Assembly (NCBI GenBank): GCA_963575645.1
Contig: OY754465.1
Span: 45,968,401-46,032,400 of the forward strand
DNA: 64,000 bases
Source of the DNA: Xanthostigma xanthostigma
Lineage: Eukaryota; Arthropoda; Insecta; Raphidioptera; Raphidiidae
Direction: 5' to 3'
A model generated the notes under the pieces. That model searched no databases and was not told the origin of the DNA. It worked only from the letters and a program-made list of their open reading frames with translations. Within the stretch, counting starts at the first letter, position 1. The number at the start of each line of letters is the position of its first letter. Both the position numbers and the translations under genes were made by a program. Shown piece after piece: positions 30,706 through 41,778 of this stretch.

Positions 30706-31159
30706 TTTAGCAGCACAAAAAATGAACGCCCTTAATATATTCGTTTCGTAAACGAACGTCTTGTTCTTAGTAACTGAAAAAAGTTTTATTTATTATTGAG
30801 TCCCCGGGTAGTATTGTACCTTGTAATAAGGCCATAATATCTAAAATTAGACATATGACAAAAGTGCTATGTCGCAATAGCGGATAGCATGCTGAACCTT
30901 TGGTGGATAAAAAGCGTTATGTCTAAATATACGACATAATTTGGTTAATTTTTACACGGCGTCATAACATATTATGTGGGTAACCATGCAAACGATCAGC
31001 AAATATCATATTTAATGATAGCCGTTACCCGTGTCACCACACGCATTAACACAAGCTTTATTTTTTTTAGTATATGTCAAATATCAACATTTTTGAAGTT
31101 GGAATTATCGCGTCACCCAATTGGCTGGAATATATAGTAAAACTGTTCTATATCCTATG
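30706..31159. other. Non-coding, nothing recognised
   Basis: No supported feature. Confidence 0.4.
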
Positions 31160-32075
31160 GAAAATTAAGAATTTATGCTGATGATACTTCAATTGCAATA
31201 GCAGCCAAAACATCGGATGAGCTGATTACTAAAGGGAACATTGTGTTGGTTGAATTTTTTACATGGTGCACAAAAAATAGTCTTATAGTTAACATAAACA
31301 AAACTAAATGTATATTCTTCCACAAAATGAAAAGGTTGCCCGTAGTTAATTTTAGATTAAATAATATAGACATCCCACTTTGTGATGATACAATGTTTCT
31401 AGGCACTCATATTGACAGCACACTGAAGTGGAAAAAATCAACAAAGCTTACTAGGTACTTAATTAAGGTATTGGAATCATATCTGCAGGAAAATCAAATT
31501 TTGAAAATATATTTTGCAACTGTGTATGCTTATTTGAATTACAATATTTTATTATGGGGACAAGCAAAGGATACAGAAAGGGTATTTATAGCACAAAAAA
31601 GGGTGATTAATGTTCAATTTAAATTTTAGGACTAGTTGCAGAGATGTATTCAAAGAAAAAAAGATACTAACAGTTAGATCAATATATATGTACAAATCTT
31701 TAATGCTTATAAAAAATAATTTAAATAATTTCAGGACTGTTACTCAATTGCATACTTATAACACAAGGCAGGGCACAATGTTGCAGCTAAATAACTTTAG
31801 TAACTATTATCATAAAGAATCTCCATCTCATGCTGGCATAATATTATATAATGCACTTCCTGACCATATTTAAAATATTAAAAATTCAAATGCATTCAAA
31901 AGAAAATTAAAAACATTTTTGGAAAATAATAGAGTCTATGACATAAAAGAATATTTAAATTTTAAAAATTGATGATGTACAACTATATTGTTGGGTATTT
32001 GTTTGTATTTACTTTTGTATTGACGATTCTACACTTGTAATAGGTCTCTTGAGGAAGAAAGTATCTATCTATCTA
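31160..32075 (+). pseudogene. 5'-truncated non-LTR retrotransposon (RT C-terminal half)
   Basis: The frame opens at the RT catalytic motif: IYADDTSIAIAA is encoded from about 31163. It continues to about 31629, then shifts to another frame (31610-31873) carrying NFRTSC, TYNTRQG and SPSHAGIILYNALP. A stop at 31871 interrupts the last segment. The 3' end is an (ATCT)n tail (about 32060-32079). It is related in layout to the intact element at 7975-11800 but clearly a different family, given the different tail and only moderate similarity. At least one frameshift and one stop make it dead. Confidence 0.88.
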
Positions 32076-32405
32076 TCTATAAATATAAAACAAGATCCTT
32101 CCGCCACGTCTGTCTGTCTGAACGCGATAAACTCAAAAACTATACCGAACGGATTTTCATACGGTTTTCACTAATAGAAAGACAAACGGGGAAGGTTTCT
32201 ATATTATATAATTTGTCAATATTTTGTACAAAATGGATGGTCAAAAAAAAAACTGTTTTCGTATGCTTACATGGCTAACGCTGACCAAATCTTTACAGAT
32301 ACATCAAAACAATGTATTTTGATAGTTCTGTTGTGTAGATGGGAAGGTCAATATAATGTTTCCAGAACAGTTTTGCACCCGGGTGAAACCGGGACGGGCC
32401 GTTAG
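32076..32405 (+). mobile_element. Helitron-like element inserted at a retrotransposon tail
   Basis: Starts TCTATAAATATAAAACAAGA in the (ATCT)n tail and ends in the hairpin ACCCGGGTGAAACCGGG, then ACGGGCCGTTAG, followed by T, with A on the left. CGTCTGTCTGTCTGAACGCG and AACTCAAAAACTAT are typical of short insect Helitrons. Non-autonomous. The same terminal hairpin occurs inverted at 45991 and 52755. Confidence 0.75.
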
Positions 32406-32621
32406 TAATTTTATAAAATAATAAAAATGTTAAGTTAATTATAATATATATGTATGATTTATTCATGTAAACCCAACTTTATTTTAGTTTTGAAACTGGA
32501 TAAAAGTGCTATGTATCTACATCTAAATTCAAAATGTCTCTTAAGTTTAAATTCTTTTACAAATTAAAATATAAAGAAATAATATAAGTAGAGATTATAT
32601 ACCTATTTAATAAAAGACAAA
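32406..32621. other. Non-coding, nothing recognised
   Basis: AT-rich spacer. Confidence 0.4.
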
Positions 32622-32781
32622 AAGTTCGTTTCAAGCAGCCAGAAAACGGTTCCGAAACCGCCACCCGCATGCGCACTAGGTAAAACGAAGCTGTTAGTGG
32701 CGATTTTGAGAACACGTTTTACTTCCTGCGCATGTGTGTGACGGTTTCGGAACCGTTTACTGGCTGCTTGGAACGAACCTA
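32622..32781. repeat. 160-bp MITE with about 55-bp inverted ends
   Basis: AAGTTCGTTTCAAGCAGCCA and inverted AGGTTCGTTCCAAGCAGCCA begin the two ends, and homology continues through ACGGTTCCGAAACCG to GCATGCGCA. Non-coding, GC-richer than its flanks. Confidence 0.88.
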
Positions 32782-33444
32782 AACATTAACGGCAAAGAAA
32801 TACAATTTATTGCAAAAACTTTTGTTTTGTGACATAACACCTTTATCCACTCAGGTCTTCAATTGTCTATGAGAGACAAAAACAAACCAAGTACTAGCGA
32901 GGATATTACGTAAACGCGTCAAATCTTGTAAATTTCTAATTTTTATTTCTGAAACATCAGTCGATTTTTAAAACAAGTAACAAGTTGTTTGCTTTGTTAA
33001 AAAGATTATTTTGTCAACCTTTCGTTTTCTTGCTTGAAATTTGAAACTATGGCGTAATTTAGTGACACAATATATTTTGGAAAGTTGATTCCGTATAATT
33101 ATATAGTGTTCATAAAAATTAGAGCTCAAATTGATTCCGGTTCGGTTGAAAATCTGGTTGTCCTTCGGTTGTCGTAGTTGCGATTTCATGGTAAAATCTG
33201 TCAGCATCTACGGAGATCAGGTGACGGAAAGATCTGTTTTCGTTTCTTCATTAACATCGACAGTTGCAGTATAATGTTACCGCCACGTCCTGAGAAACCC
33301 GATAGCCGCTGCTTCAATGGTCAGTCATTTTCTTTTATTTATTTAATTATTTATTTCGAAAATCCAATTAACATAATAAATACATGAAAAAACAGACTTA
33401 TAATCTACATATAAATATGAGAAGGAAAAAAAGAGTGTGGGACC
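32782..33444. other. Non-coding, nothing recognised
   Basis: No supported feature. Confidence 0.4.
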
Positions 33445-33565
33445 GATTTGGGTGTGTTAATTCGTACACATTGTGATGAAACATACGTCGTTCACTTCGT
33501 TTTAATGAAGGAAAGCGCACAGTATATGTTTCATGACGATGTGTACGAATTAACACACCCAAATC
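33445..33565. repeat. Foldback MITE with about 41-bp arms
   Basis: GATTTGGGTGTGTTAATTCG is matched by the inverted CGAATTAACACACCCAAATC. The arms extend through TGTTTCAT. The roughly 40-bp centre is unrelated sequence. A plus-strand frame covering it (33448-33693) is spurious. Confidence 0.88.
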
Positions 33566-34333
33566 AATTCAGGAGAAATCCATATAATGATAGAAGAACC
33601 TCATCAACGTTCAAACTTAAAAAATTAATGAATTGCGGTCGAATTTCAACCAATTTGCGACCACTGGTAATGATAAATAATTTTAGTCTTTAGATGTATT
33701 TTTATTTTACCAATCTTAATCACCATTCACTAGTAAGTACCAATAACTTTTACAGAGTGCTTATTTTCGTAAATTGCGTTAAATTCGTCATTCATTTTCG
33801 TATATCATGAAACTTTTACTGAAGTAGAATCTTTTGGAATAAAAAATCATTGAGTGAACCGAATCTTACTCTTTTTTAGAACAATGATTCAGTTCCTTTA
33901 TTTATATCATTACAGGGATTGTTCATTTTACAATTTTGTTAGTTATGAAATAGATTCGACATGTTAAAAAAAATTCTGTCGACATTTTAAACGTACCTAA
34001 TTTCTTTTTTATAGCTCATTACGAATTATAGTTTGGTTGTGATCATTTTGAGATTTATGCTGAATTGCAGTAAAAATTGTCAGGAAATCTGATTTGACAA
34101 TCACCTAAGATTGTGTTCTCCATAAGAAAATTATTGTGGAATATTAAATCGATCCTGCTCGAAAAATAATTGTTTTTTTGAAATGATATTTTCTAACAAC
34201 TGTGATCTGTATTTAATATAGTTCTTTGTACAATTTCCACTTCGAAACAAAATACGCATTTTGATCTTAATTTAGTTTCTTTGTATGTAGATAAGTTATT
34301 TGTTTTCTCTATAGGTATATGAATACAAATCTA
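33566..34333. other. Non-coding, nothing recognised
   Basis: No supported feature. Confidence 0.4.
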
Positions 34334-35121
34334 ATAGGCCCCACTCACGATCAAACTTCATGCCACAGTTCAGTGTTCAGTGAAGTTGGACCGATTAATC
34401 GAAAGACTGACTGGCACCACACACAGTTCATGCAAACTGCTCAGTTTTTTAAATTTTTTGTGTTCAATTTGGTTCAGTTGTTGGCATACACTCGTCGAGT
34501 ATAGATACATAAGATATATTATATTATATACACACTATAATATTATACTATAGAGTATAGTTCATTAATAAGAACTAAATGAGTAATTTAAATGGTGAGG
34601 ATTGGCTGTTCAGAGCTATGGGATTGTATTTAAAACAGAGAAATAAGAAAAAAAAAGAAGAATATGGGTGAAAAATTGGTTAGAAATGCGTGATTCAAGA
34701 AGTCATGTTTATTTGATTAATGAATTACAACTTGAGCCGCTTGATTGCAATAATTATTTACGAATGAATGAATTAACTTACAATTATTTACTGGAATTAG
34801 TTACCCTATTTATTAAGAACCAGGACACAAATATGTGAAAATCTATTTCTGCACAAGAAAGGCAGCAACATTGAGATTTTTGGCTTCTGGTTGTACAAAA
34901 CACAGAACTCCAAAAACTGAACTGAAAAACACCCACACACACAACAGTTTACTTGAACACTGAACACTGAAGTCGTTCAAAAATCAAGATGCATTTGATG
35001 AGTTCATGCTTGACTTCAGTGTTGGTTTCAGTGTTTATTTGTCCCACACACTATCATGCTTCACTGAACTATAAGTTTGAACACTGAACTGTTGCATGAA
35101 GTGTGATCGTGAGTGGGGCCT
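34334..35121. mobile_element. Non-autonomous PIF/Harbinger-like element
   Basis: Ends AGGCCCCACTCACGATCA and the inverted equivalent AGGCCCCACTCACGATCA match, with similarity continuing into repeated TTCAGTGTTCA motifs. AAT flanks both ends, a 3-bp duplication as expected for the superfamily. The interior retains an N-terminal transposase fragment. Confidence 0.88.
34579..34838 (+). pseudogene. PIF/Harbinger transposase N-terminal remnant
   Basis: A short frame from the ATG at 34579 (MSNLNGEDWLFRAM) runs into an A-rich tract. There the frame changes to one that reads RRIWVKNWLEMR, NELQLEPLDCNNYLRMNE and LLELVTLFIKNQDTNM before the TGA at 34836. The RRxWV, YLRM and the L-I-K-QDT pattern are the recognisable N-terminal region of Harbinger transposases. 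The catalytic domain is absent. A one-base slip in the A run breaks the frame. Confidence 0.82.
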
Positions 35122-35548
35122 AATGCTCTAGAATCTTGAGAGTTTGGCAACGATACTAGACTGCTCCTGCATGTATAAGAACTGTAGTTATATCATCACA
35201 ATCTAAGGTCAATGTCAAATCAAATTTTTTGACAATGTTTTCTCCAACCCAGCATTAGCGTTATATTTAATTCGAAGAAAAAATTGCCAAGTTTCTTCTT
35301 GTAATTTATAATAGAATTCAAGTTATAGATCACAATGCGGCATATTTAAAATTAAAATATTTTCTCTAAAAGTGCGTCGATATTTAAAATCACTTCAATC
35401 TTGAGTGCGTTATATCAATCGATTCCTAGAAATTTTAATATCTATAGTCGACAATTACATTATACACCTGCATCAGTAAATTTAAAGTATAATAATAACA
35501 ATGATAATGTTATCTTTTTATGATCGCGTCAAGCGTGGGTAATTTTAA
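35122..35548. other. Non-coding, nothing recognised
   Basis: No supported feature. Confidence 0.4.
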
Positions 35549-36047
35549 TCTTTATAAAAAAAAGATGTAAACGTTGGTTCGTTCAAAAACTTAAATCTCC
35601 GAGAGTTCTTTACCGATTGCTTTGAAATTCTGACGCAACATTGTATTCGAATACGCACGCGTTTTTAAATACCCATTATATAGATGTCACACCTGTGACA
35701 GGTGAAACAATGCTTTTTTTACTCGTGATAGGTGAAAAAATGCTTTTTTTAAACAGCGCCATTTGTTGGGCGTTAAAGCAACACGCGCTATACTAAATAT
35801 TTTATGATAATGTAAGCGCCATTTGAGGAACGTAACAGCAACACGCGCAATACTAAACATTGCCCATGCCCGACAACATGCTTTATGACAGCTGGTGTCA
35901 CTTGATGTGTTGTTAAATTGATTTTTAGATCTAGATTCGGAATGCTTCTCACATGGACAATTATATGTTGCGTGTTCTAGAGTCAGCAAAACCAGACAAT
36001 CTCTGTATCTGCACAGATAATGGAACGACACAAAATCTTGTATATAT

Positions 36048-37035
36048 TATAGCACGGCAGTGGAAGGATTTCTGGTAACGTAGGTCCATTCCCACCTGTG
36101 AATAAATAAAAGAAAAAAAAAAGACGGACAGATTTCTCAAAACGGTGGATTGTTTGGGCTGTACCGGTGTTATTTTGGGCCCATAGTGATCAGAGAGGGT
36201 ACAGCTCCACTTCTTCTACTGTTCTGAGAAACTTGTGCAGAAATGTAACAAAGAAAAGAATATGCAGTTGGTCGATAACAATTATATTTCATAATCACTT
36301 CAAAAAACGTGTCGGTGATAAGGTACAAAGAAATCTTATTTACAAGTACATTCTTAATATTAACAATATCGTTTGATCATGATTGACAATTAGGAACTGG
36401 GGGTAGAACCCTGACGAGGTGATCACTTAATTATCTAGGGAAGTACATTTAATAAGGTTGTTTAAATTAAAATAAAAAAAATAATAAAACGTGAAAGAGG
36501 AAAAGAAAACTAGGCGTGAGCGTCATACCTTTTTCTGAAGAGTACTTACTTACACTTGAACAATACTTATTCTAGGAATACTTTACATAATTCGTGAGTG
36601 ACTACGGGTATTTAGGCGCTTCATAGTAGTACAATGAAGTCTAAATTCGGTTTTGAGAAGAAGCTTGAAGATGATTCTGTGGTTTATTCCATGAGCGTCC
36701 TTTTCATGCGACCACACGAATCCCGGAAAACAACTTAATGTTTTTTATTTTTCCGTAACTAATAAATATTGATTTTAATTATTTCAAACCTAACAACTAT
36801 TGTTTGTCACTTTTTCACTTTTGAAAATCACAGATACCGCGTATTTAGAGTCAGACGACTGGATCACACGATAGACACACTTATGTTTATAAGTCCAAGC
36901 CACGCGATCCAAATCGTACCGCGCATGCAAATACCCGCGAATTTAGTGATTTGATTTCCTTATTTATTTATTTTATTATAATAATTTTTATGCTAATATT
37001 AAAAAATTGTCGCGGTGCTATGGCACCACGTGACA
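36048..37035 (-). repeat. 3' LTR of the gypsy element
   Basis: 988 bp. It is identical by eye to the 5' LTR except for a one-base difference in an A run and absence of two bases near 36510. On the coding strand it begins TGTCACGTGG and ends CCGTGCTATA. The small plus-strand frames inside (36167-36376, 36769-36954) recur in the other LTR only because the LTRs match. Confidence 0.95.
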
Positions 37036-37575
37036 GGCTCCCCCTCTTTAGTGATTAGGAGGTACTCCGCTATACTACTAACTGTACATACAACAAGAAA
37101 TTCACAACAATGAATTTATCTTTGTTGTAACTAAGTCAACAATCACTTGACAATCTACCATATCCCATACTATGGCAGTTGAAGTGTGCTCTTCATAAAT
37201 AAGCTCTAATTAAATTTAACTAATCTAAATTGATCTAACGAGATGAAACAACCACCGATAATACGGAAATTATGGGGTCGTAACCTGACTGGCTGAAGGA
37301 GACAGCTTAGACGTTAGACGAAATTGGGCCTTAGGAAAGCGCCGGAATGTAAACAAGGACAAGCTTATAATCTAAAACAAAGGACGAGAATAACGAAATA
37401 ACACAGGGAGAATTCTTTATTTAGGAAAATAAAGCATAACTCAGGTACGAAAAATAACTTAAACTTTTATTGTTAGTAATATCCTAACCTAACAACACTT
37501 GACGTTTGACAGATGTCAGCTGTCTGACATTGAACTTGAAATTAAACTAGAGGGCAATGACCTCGGGTGAATTTT
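37036..37575 (-). other. 3' untranslated part of the gypsy element
   Basis: Holds the purine tract next to the 3' LTR and otherwise no open frame, so no envelope gene. A GACAGATGTCAGCTGTCTGAC near-palindrome occurs at about 37509-37529. Confidence 0.75.
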
Positions 37576-40500
37576 TCAATTGTTAACAGACGGAATTTTC
37601 TTCAGATGTTCAATATGAGATTTAAACATCTTTTTGGAGGATGGATCTTGAAGGATGCAGCTAACAGGACTCGTAAATTCTAAAATTACACGGGGATTAC
37701 TGTAACGAGGACAAAGTTTGAGGTGAAAATTCGGTTTCATTTTGTTATAATGTAACCTTTGTACAACAAAATCGCCGACTTGAAACTTCGACTGCAACGA
37801 ACGGTTTTTATTGAAATATTTCGCTTGTAGATCATGTGATTTTGACAGAGCTAGGCGAACTTGATTTTCGGAAGGCAAAGCGTCTTGTTCCCACACAGAT
37901 GACAAATTCCATTGTAAATCGAGTGGAAATTTGATTTCTCTTGACAAAAATATCTTACAAGGTAAATTTTTAATACTTTCATGATATGAAGAATTATTGG
38001 CGAAGGTTATGTGATTTAATAACAAGTCCCAACTGAGATGATCGTCAAACTTTTGTTGAAGTAAAATTGACAGAGCAGCTCTAACGTTTCGTATTACTCT
38101 TTCTACAGCATTGGACGAAGGATGATAAGGCGAACTGTGAATGACACGTGAACCCCAGGAAGTACAGAATTCATTAAACTTGTTTGACGTAAACGAAGTC
38201 GCGTTATCGGAAACTATTTTAGTTGGTGGACCATACGTGGTAAAGACTTGATGCAGACATTTTATTATCGACGTGGAACTGGAATCAGGAATCGCGTAAG
38301 TTATTAACCACTTGCTGTAACTATCCAGAATTAGAAGAACATATTTATTCCCGGAATGTGATTTGACAAGCGGTCCCATGAGATCAATGTAAATTTTATC
38401 CCACACAGATTGTGGAGGATTAGACGACATAACTACTTTATCAGGATGTTGATCTGATTTATGCGTTGCACAGAGCATACAATCTTTAATAAATTGACGA
38501 ACCTCAACAAACATGCGCGGCCACCAAAATCTTCGTGATATTGAACGATACGTCTTCGTGACTCCGGGATGACTGGCGATTTGTGAATTATGAAACTGTT
38601 CCAATATTTCTTTCTTGGAGGCGGACGGAACAACAATACGTCGACGACGGTTGCGGCCTACGAGTCGAACCAGGAAATTCTTGTGAATAGCGAAATTTTT
38701 CTGAGGTAAACCTTGATTAATTTGACTTTTAAGGCGGTTTAACTCAGGATCTTGATCTTGCAGGATATTAAGTTCGGTAAACGGATTTTTAATTTCCGTA
38801 ATGGGATTGAGAAAATTTGATTGTATTGCATTTTTCTCAGAAGTTTCGGATTCAGCTACCAAACGGGATAAACAATCGGCAGTACAATTTACTTTACCGC
38901 GAATATGTTCGACTTTGAAACTGAAACGACTGATGCGAAGTAACCACCTACCTACACGACCTAAGTTGCGGGGGTGCTGAATTAACCATTTGAGACAGGA
39001 ACTATCTGTCTGAAGAATAAAAGTTTGATGCGAGAGGTAAGATTTCATTTTTTCCATAGCCCAAATACATGCTAAAGCTTCTTGTTCGTACGTACTGTAT
39101 TTCTTCTCGGCGGATGTCAAACGTCGGCTTGCGTACTGGATCGGGTGTAGACCATCTTCAAAGGATTGTAAAAGAACACAACCAACATGATTTTGACTGG
39201 CGTCGGTTTGCAGAATGAATTCACGTTGAAAATCGGGAAAACGTAGAACTGGTGAACTTGACAGAGCTTCACGAAGTTTGCGAAAAGACTGAATATGCGT
39301 TTCCGTTAAATTATATTTGACATTTTTCTTCCGTAGATCATTGAGTGGCGACATTATCTGAGCGTATTCGGGGATAAACTTAGCGTAATAACCAACCATT
39401 CCAATAAATGTTTGAAGCTGTTTCAAATTCTTCGGAATTGGCAAATTCTTTATCGCTTCCACTTTGTCGGGATCCATGGAAAGACCGTTGCTTGAGACAC
39501 GATGACCCAGGAAGTTGAGTTCGCTTTGGGCGAATTTTATTTTATCCGGATTCACGGTAAGATTAGCTTCTTTTAGACGTCTTAACGTTTCTCGAACGTG
39601 TACCATATGAGAATCCATATCGGGACTGTATATTAATAAGTCGTCGAAAAATACAATCACAAACTTGTATCTTAAATCGGCAAAAATGTCAAACATCAGA
39701 CGGTTTAGAGCACTAGGTGAAATAGATAGCCCGAACGGAGCCTTATGAAATTTCCACTGGCCTTCAGGAGTGACGAACGAAGTTAGACTCTTTGATTTGT
39801 CAGATAATTCAACTTGGTAAAAGGCGCTGTTTAGATCCAACGTGGTGAAAACTTTAGCGTTTTTTAAGCACTGGAAAATGTGCTCAATCGACGGAACAGG
39901 AAAACTATCCATGACAACCTTTTTGTTTAACTGGCGATAATCAATACAAAGTCTATAACCTCCACTTGATTTCTTGACAAGAAAAGCCGGTGAAGCGTAA
40001 GGAGATTTACTAGGTGAAATAACGCCTTTATTCAAAAGATCACTAATATGTTCCCTCATTATTTTAGCTTGAGGTGGGGAAAGTGGATACGGGGCCTTTC
40101 GGACTGGAATATCGTCAGACAAATGAATTGAATATTTGTAATTTTTAGCTTGACCTAGTTCTTCGGTAAGAACTTCTGGAAATTCAGCAAGCAAACTACT
40201 AAAGTTGGCCGCATTTGAATCTATACTGGTAACGTGGTCCAGGGAGAAGGTTTTGGACGAAGCGGGTAACGGTACAAAGGGAATGACGTGAGAGGAATCG
40301 AATTTGAAAGAAAGATTATTCTCGGTACAATTAACGTTCGCACCCATTTTGCATAAAGAATCATAACCTATTATGACGGGATACGACAGAGCGTCGAGAA
40401 CTAGGAAATCAATCTTCCAGGTAAATTTACTAATAGTAATGACTACTGTTAACGTGAAATTAGATCTCGCGATAGAACTGTTGGCTACTTGGGCATAAGA

Positions 40501-40845
40501 AATCGAATTTGTGATCGTACCTATTTTTAACGATGACAAATAATTAGCAAGTTCGGAATTGATGTAGTTCTTGGTAGAACCGGTATCAAGCAGTGCCGAA
40601 GCTCGAATATGTTGAAAGTAGAGATAAACTAGAGGGATCGTAGAGCTACTTGATTGACTTGGGGAATTATAGGAATAATTCGGGACGGGAGAAGTCAATC
40701 GAATAGACGTATTTACAGGAGAGGACAAGTTAGCTGGAGGGGGGTGGTTCGAAAGGGGTGACTTATTAACTAATGTGGTTAACCGGGGAAAGACATTAAT
40801 TTGTTCTACATCTTTCGGTTTACTAAAAATTTTGACAACGCTATC
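37576..40845 (-). CDS. gypsy Pol: protease, reverse transcriptase, RNase H, integrase
   Basis: The frame is open from directly after the gag TGA (40846-40848) to its stop at 37576, with no ATG before the protease motif. Counting from the TTG at 40728, the order is aspartic protease LLDTGS (46-51) and RT with LDLNSAF (297-303) and FFDD (360-363). RNase H follows with TDAS (508-511), E550 and TDSS (574-577). Integrase has an H713/H720/C750/C753 zinc site and catalytic D782, D841 and E876. There are no internal stops. Order PR-RT-RH-IN is that of Ty3/gypsy. It appears catalytically complete and is probably made as a Gag-Pol fusion through the stop. Confidence 0.96.
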   Translation of the reverse strand, partial: DSVVKIFSKPKDVEQINVFPRLTTLVNKSPLSNHPPPANLSSPVNTSIRLTSPVPNYSYNSPSQSSSSTIPLVYLYFQHIRASALLDTGSTKNYINSELANYLSSLKIGTITNSISYAQVANSSIARSNFTLTVVITISKFTWKIDFLVLDALSYPVIIGYDSLCKMGANVNCTENNLSFKFDSSHVIPFVPLPASSKTFSLDHVTSIDSNAANFSSLLAEFPEVLTEELGQAKNYKYSIHLSDDIPVRKAPYPLSPPQAKIMREHISDLLNKGVISPSKSPYASPAFLVKKSSGGYRLCIDYRQLNKKVVMDSFPVPSIEHIFQCLKNAKVFTTLDLNSAFYQVELSDKSKSLTSFVTPEGQWKFHKAPFGLSISPSALNRLMFDIFADLRYKFVIVFFDDLLIYSPDMDSHMVHVRETLRRLKEANLTVNPDKIKFAQSELNFLGHRVSSNGLSMDPDKVEAIKNLPIPKNLKQLQTFIGMVGYYAKFIPEYAQIMSPLNDLRKKNVKYNLTETHIQSFRKLREALSSSPVLRFPDFQREFILQTDASQNHVGCVLLQSFEDGLHPIQYASRRLTSAEKKYSTYEQEALACIWAMEKMKSYLSHQTFILQTDSSCLKWLIQHPRNLGRVGRWLLRISRFSFKVEHIRGKVNCTADCLSRLVAESETSEKNAIQSNFLNPITEIKNPFTELNILQDQDPELNRLKSQINQGLPQKNFAIHKNFLVRLVGRNRRRRIVVPSASKKEILEQFHNSQIASHPGVTKTYRSISRRFWWPRMFVEVRQFIKDCMLCATHKSDQHPDKVVMSSNPPQSVWDKIYIDLMGPLVKSHSGNKYVLLILDSYSKWLITYAIPDSSSTSIIKCLHQVFTTYGPPTKIVSDNATSFTSNKFNEFCTSWGSRVIHSSPYHPSSNAVERVIRNVRAALSILLQQKFDDHLSWDLLLNHITFANNSSYHESIKNLPCKIFLSREIKFPLDLQWNLSSVWEQDALPSENQVRLALSKSHDLQAKYFNKNRSLQSKFQVGDFVVQRLHYNKMKPNFHLKLCPRYSNPRVILEFTSPVSCILQDPSSKKMFKSHIEHLKKIPSVNN

Positions 40846-40848
40846 TCA
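40846..40848 (-). promoter_or_regulatory. In-frame TGA separating gag and pol (candidate readthrough site)
   Basis: Minus-strand context CAA GGG TGA GAT AGC. Gag and pol share the frame, the pol frame is open immediately after the TGA, and there is no upstream ATG in pol before the protease. This arrangement fits stop-codon suppression, as in gammaretroviruses and a few LTR retrotransposons. A recent nonsense mutation in a fused ORF is the alternative. Confidence 0.6.
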
Positions 40849-41709
40849 CCCTTGAGAGGGCAGGATAGCCTTAGGTTCAGAAGGAGAAGGACGTGGGGGA
40901 CGAACCGGACACTGGGCTATAAAGTGACCTGGTTGTTTACAATATCGGCAACAAGGGGAAAAATTAGGAGCGACAAGTCCGGTCGAATTGGGGTGAGTGT
41001 ACGTTTTACGTTGACGTTCAACTACTCTCAAATGTTTTATAAGCTGGTGAAGCTCAGCTAAACAAGTTGGGGTATCTCTGAATTGTAGATAATTAAATGT
41101 GAATTCGTTTTGGTTAAGCCAAATGCGCGCAATTATCTCCGATTCAGACAGGCTAGGACCCAATAATTCGACGTATTTCAAGACGTCTTCAGCATATTCG
41201 GGAAAATTCTCAGAGAGGTTCTGACGCCTACTGATATAGCGTTCTATTAGCATAGCCCGATCTATAGAAGTGGTGAAATGGTTTAGAATAAGATTTTTGA
41301 GCTGTGTCCATTCGAGTTCAGAATAGACATTAAGTCTCCACCACTGTCGGAGGGGTCCGTCAGTCTTAGTGCCTAAACTCTTTAACAAAATATGAAATGG
41401 AACTAAAGCGAATTGACTCACGTTCTCGATTTCTAACAGGAATTGTATCAAAATGTCAAGATCTGTACCTGTAGCGGTAGGTACGTTACGCAACAAGTCC
41501 CGGATATCGCCCATATTTGCATGCGAAGCTGTATGATTTGGAACGGAAATAAGAATTGGCTCGGACTTACTCGGTGAGTGCACTGGAGGATCGTCCATCG
41601 CCGGCGGAGAGTCTGGAAGTTCAGCGGTGGTCGGAGGCGGACCTGGAGATTTGCTTTGGCCGGGTGTCGGCGGAGACTTTGGGCTGCGGCAGGACTTATG
41701 GCGCGGCAT
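40846..41709 (-). CDS. gypsy Gag
   Basis: Encodes 287 residues starting about 70 bases inside the 5' LTR boundary. The N terminus is proline/serine-rich. The central part (about 65-235) is a gypsy-type capsid region with WWRLN, WTQLKNLILNHF and LIERYISRRQ features. A single CX2CX4HX4C zinc knuckle sits at 254-267, followed by a proline-rich tail. It packages the element RNA into particles. It ends with TGA in the same frame as pol. Confidence 0.92.
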   Translation of the reverse strand: MPRHKSCRSPKSPPTPGQSKSPGPPPTTAELPDSPPAMDDPPVHSPSKSEPILISVPNHTASHANMGDIRDLLRNVPTATGTDLDILIQFLLEIENVSQFALVPFHILLKSLGTKTDGPLRQWWRLNVYSELEWTQLKNLILNHFTTSIDRAMLIERYISRRQNLSENFPEYAEDVLKYVELLGPSLSESEIIARIWLNQNEFTFNYLQFRDTPTCLAELHQLIKHLRVVERQRKTYTHPNSTGLVAPNFSPCCRYCKQPGHFIAQCPVRPPRPSPSEPKAILPSQG

Positions 41710-41758
41710 GGTCGACTGGAAGACGTGGAATCGGACAGGAACAGGACTCAGGAATTAA

Positions 41759-41776
41759 CTACGCTCCTTGCTACCA
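41759..41776 (-). promoter_or_regulatory. Candidate primer-binding site
   Basis: Begins TGGTAGCAAGG on the minus strand, two bases after the 5' LTR. TGG complements the CCA end of a tRNA. I cannot name the tRNA without a search. Confidence 0.65.
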
Positions 41777-41778
41777 AT

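Noticed and set aside
36167-36376. Small plus-strand gene repeated at 41899-42108
   Set aside because: The repetition is due to the identical LTRs; antisense to the element and without a recognisable domain.
37036-37575. Envelope gene downstream of pol, which would make the element errantivirus-like
   Set aside because: No open frame of useful length on the coding strand; only the purine tract and non-coding sequence.
38433-38636. Separate small gene on the minus strand within pol
   Set aside because: It is another frame of the integrase coding region; no domain of its own.
40801-41061. Plus-strand frames over gag (40801-41061 and 41556-41814)
   Set aside because: They are antisense shadows of gag and the 5' leader with no domain.
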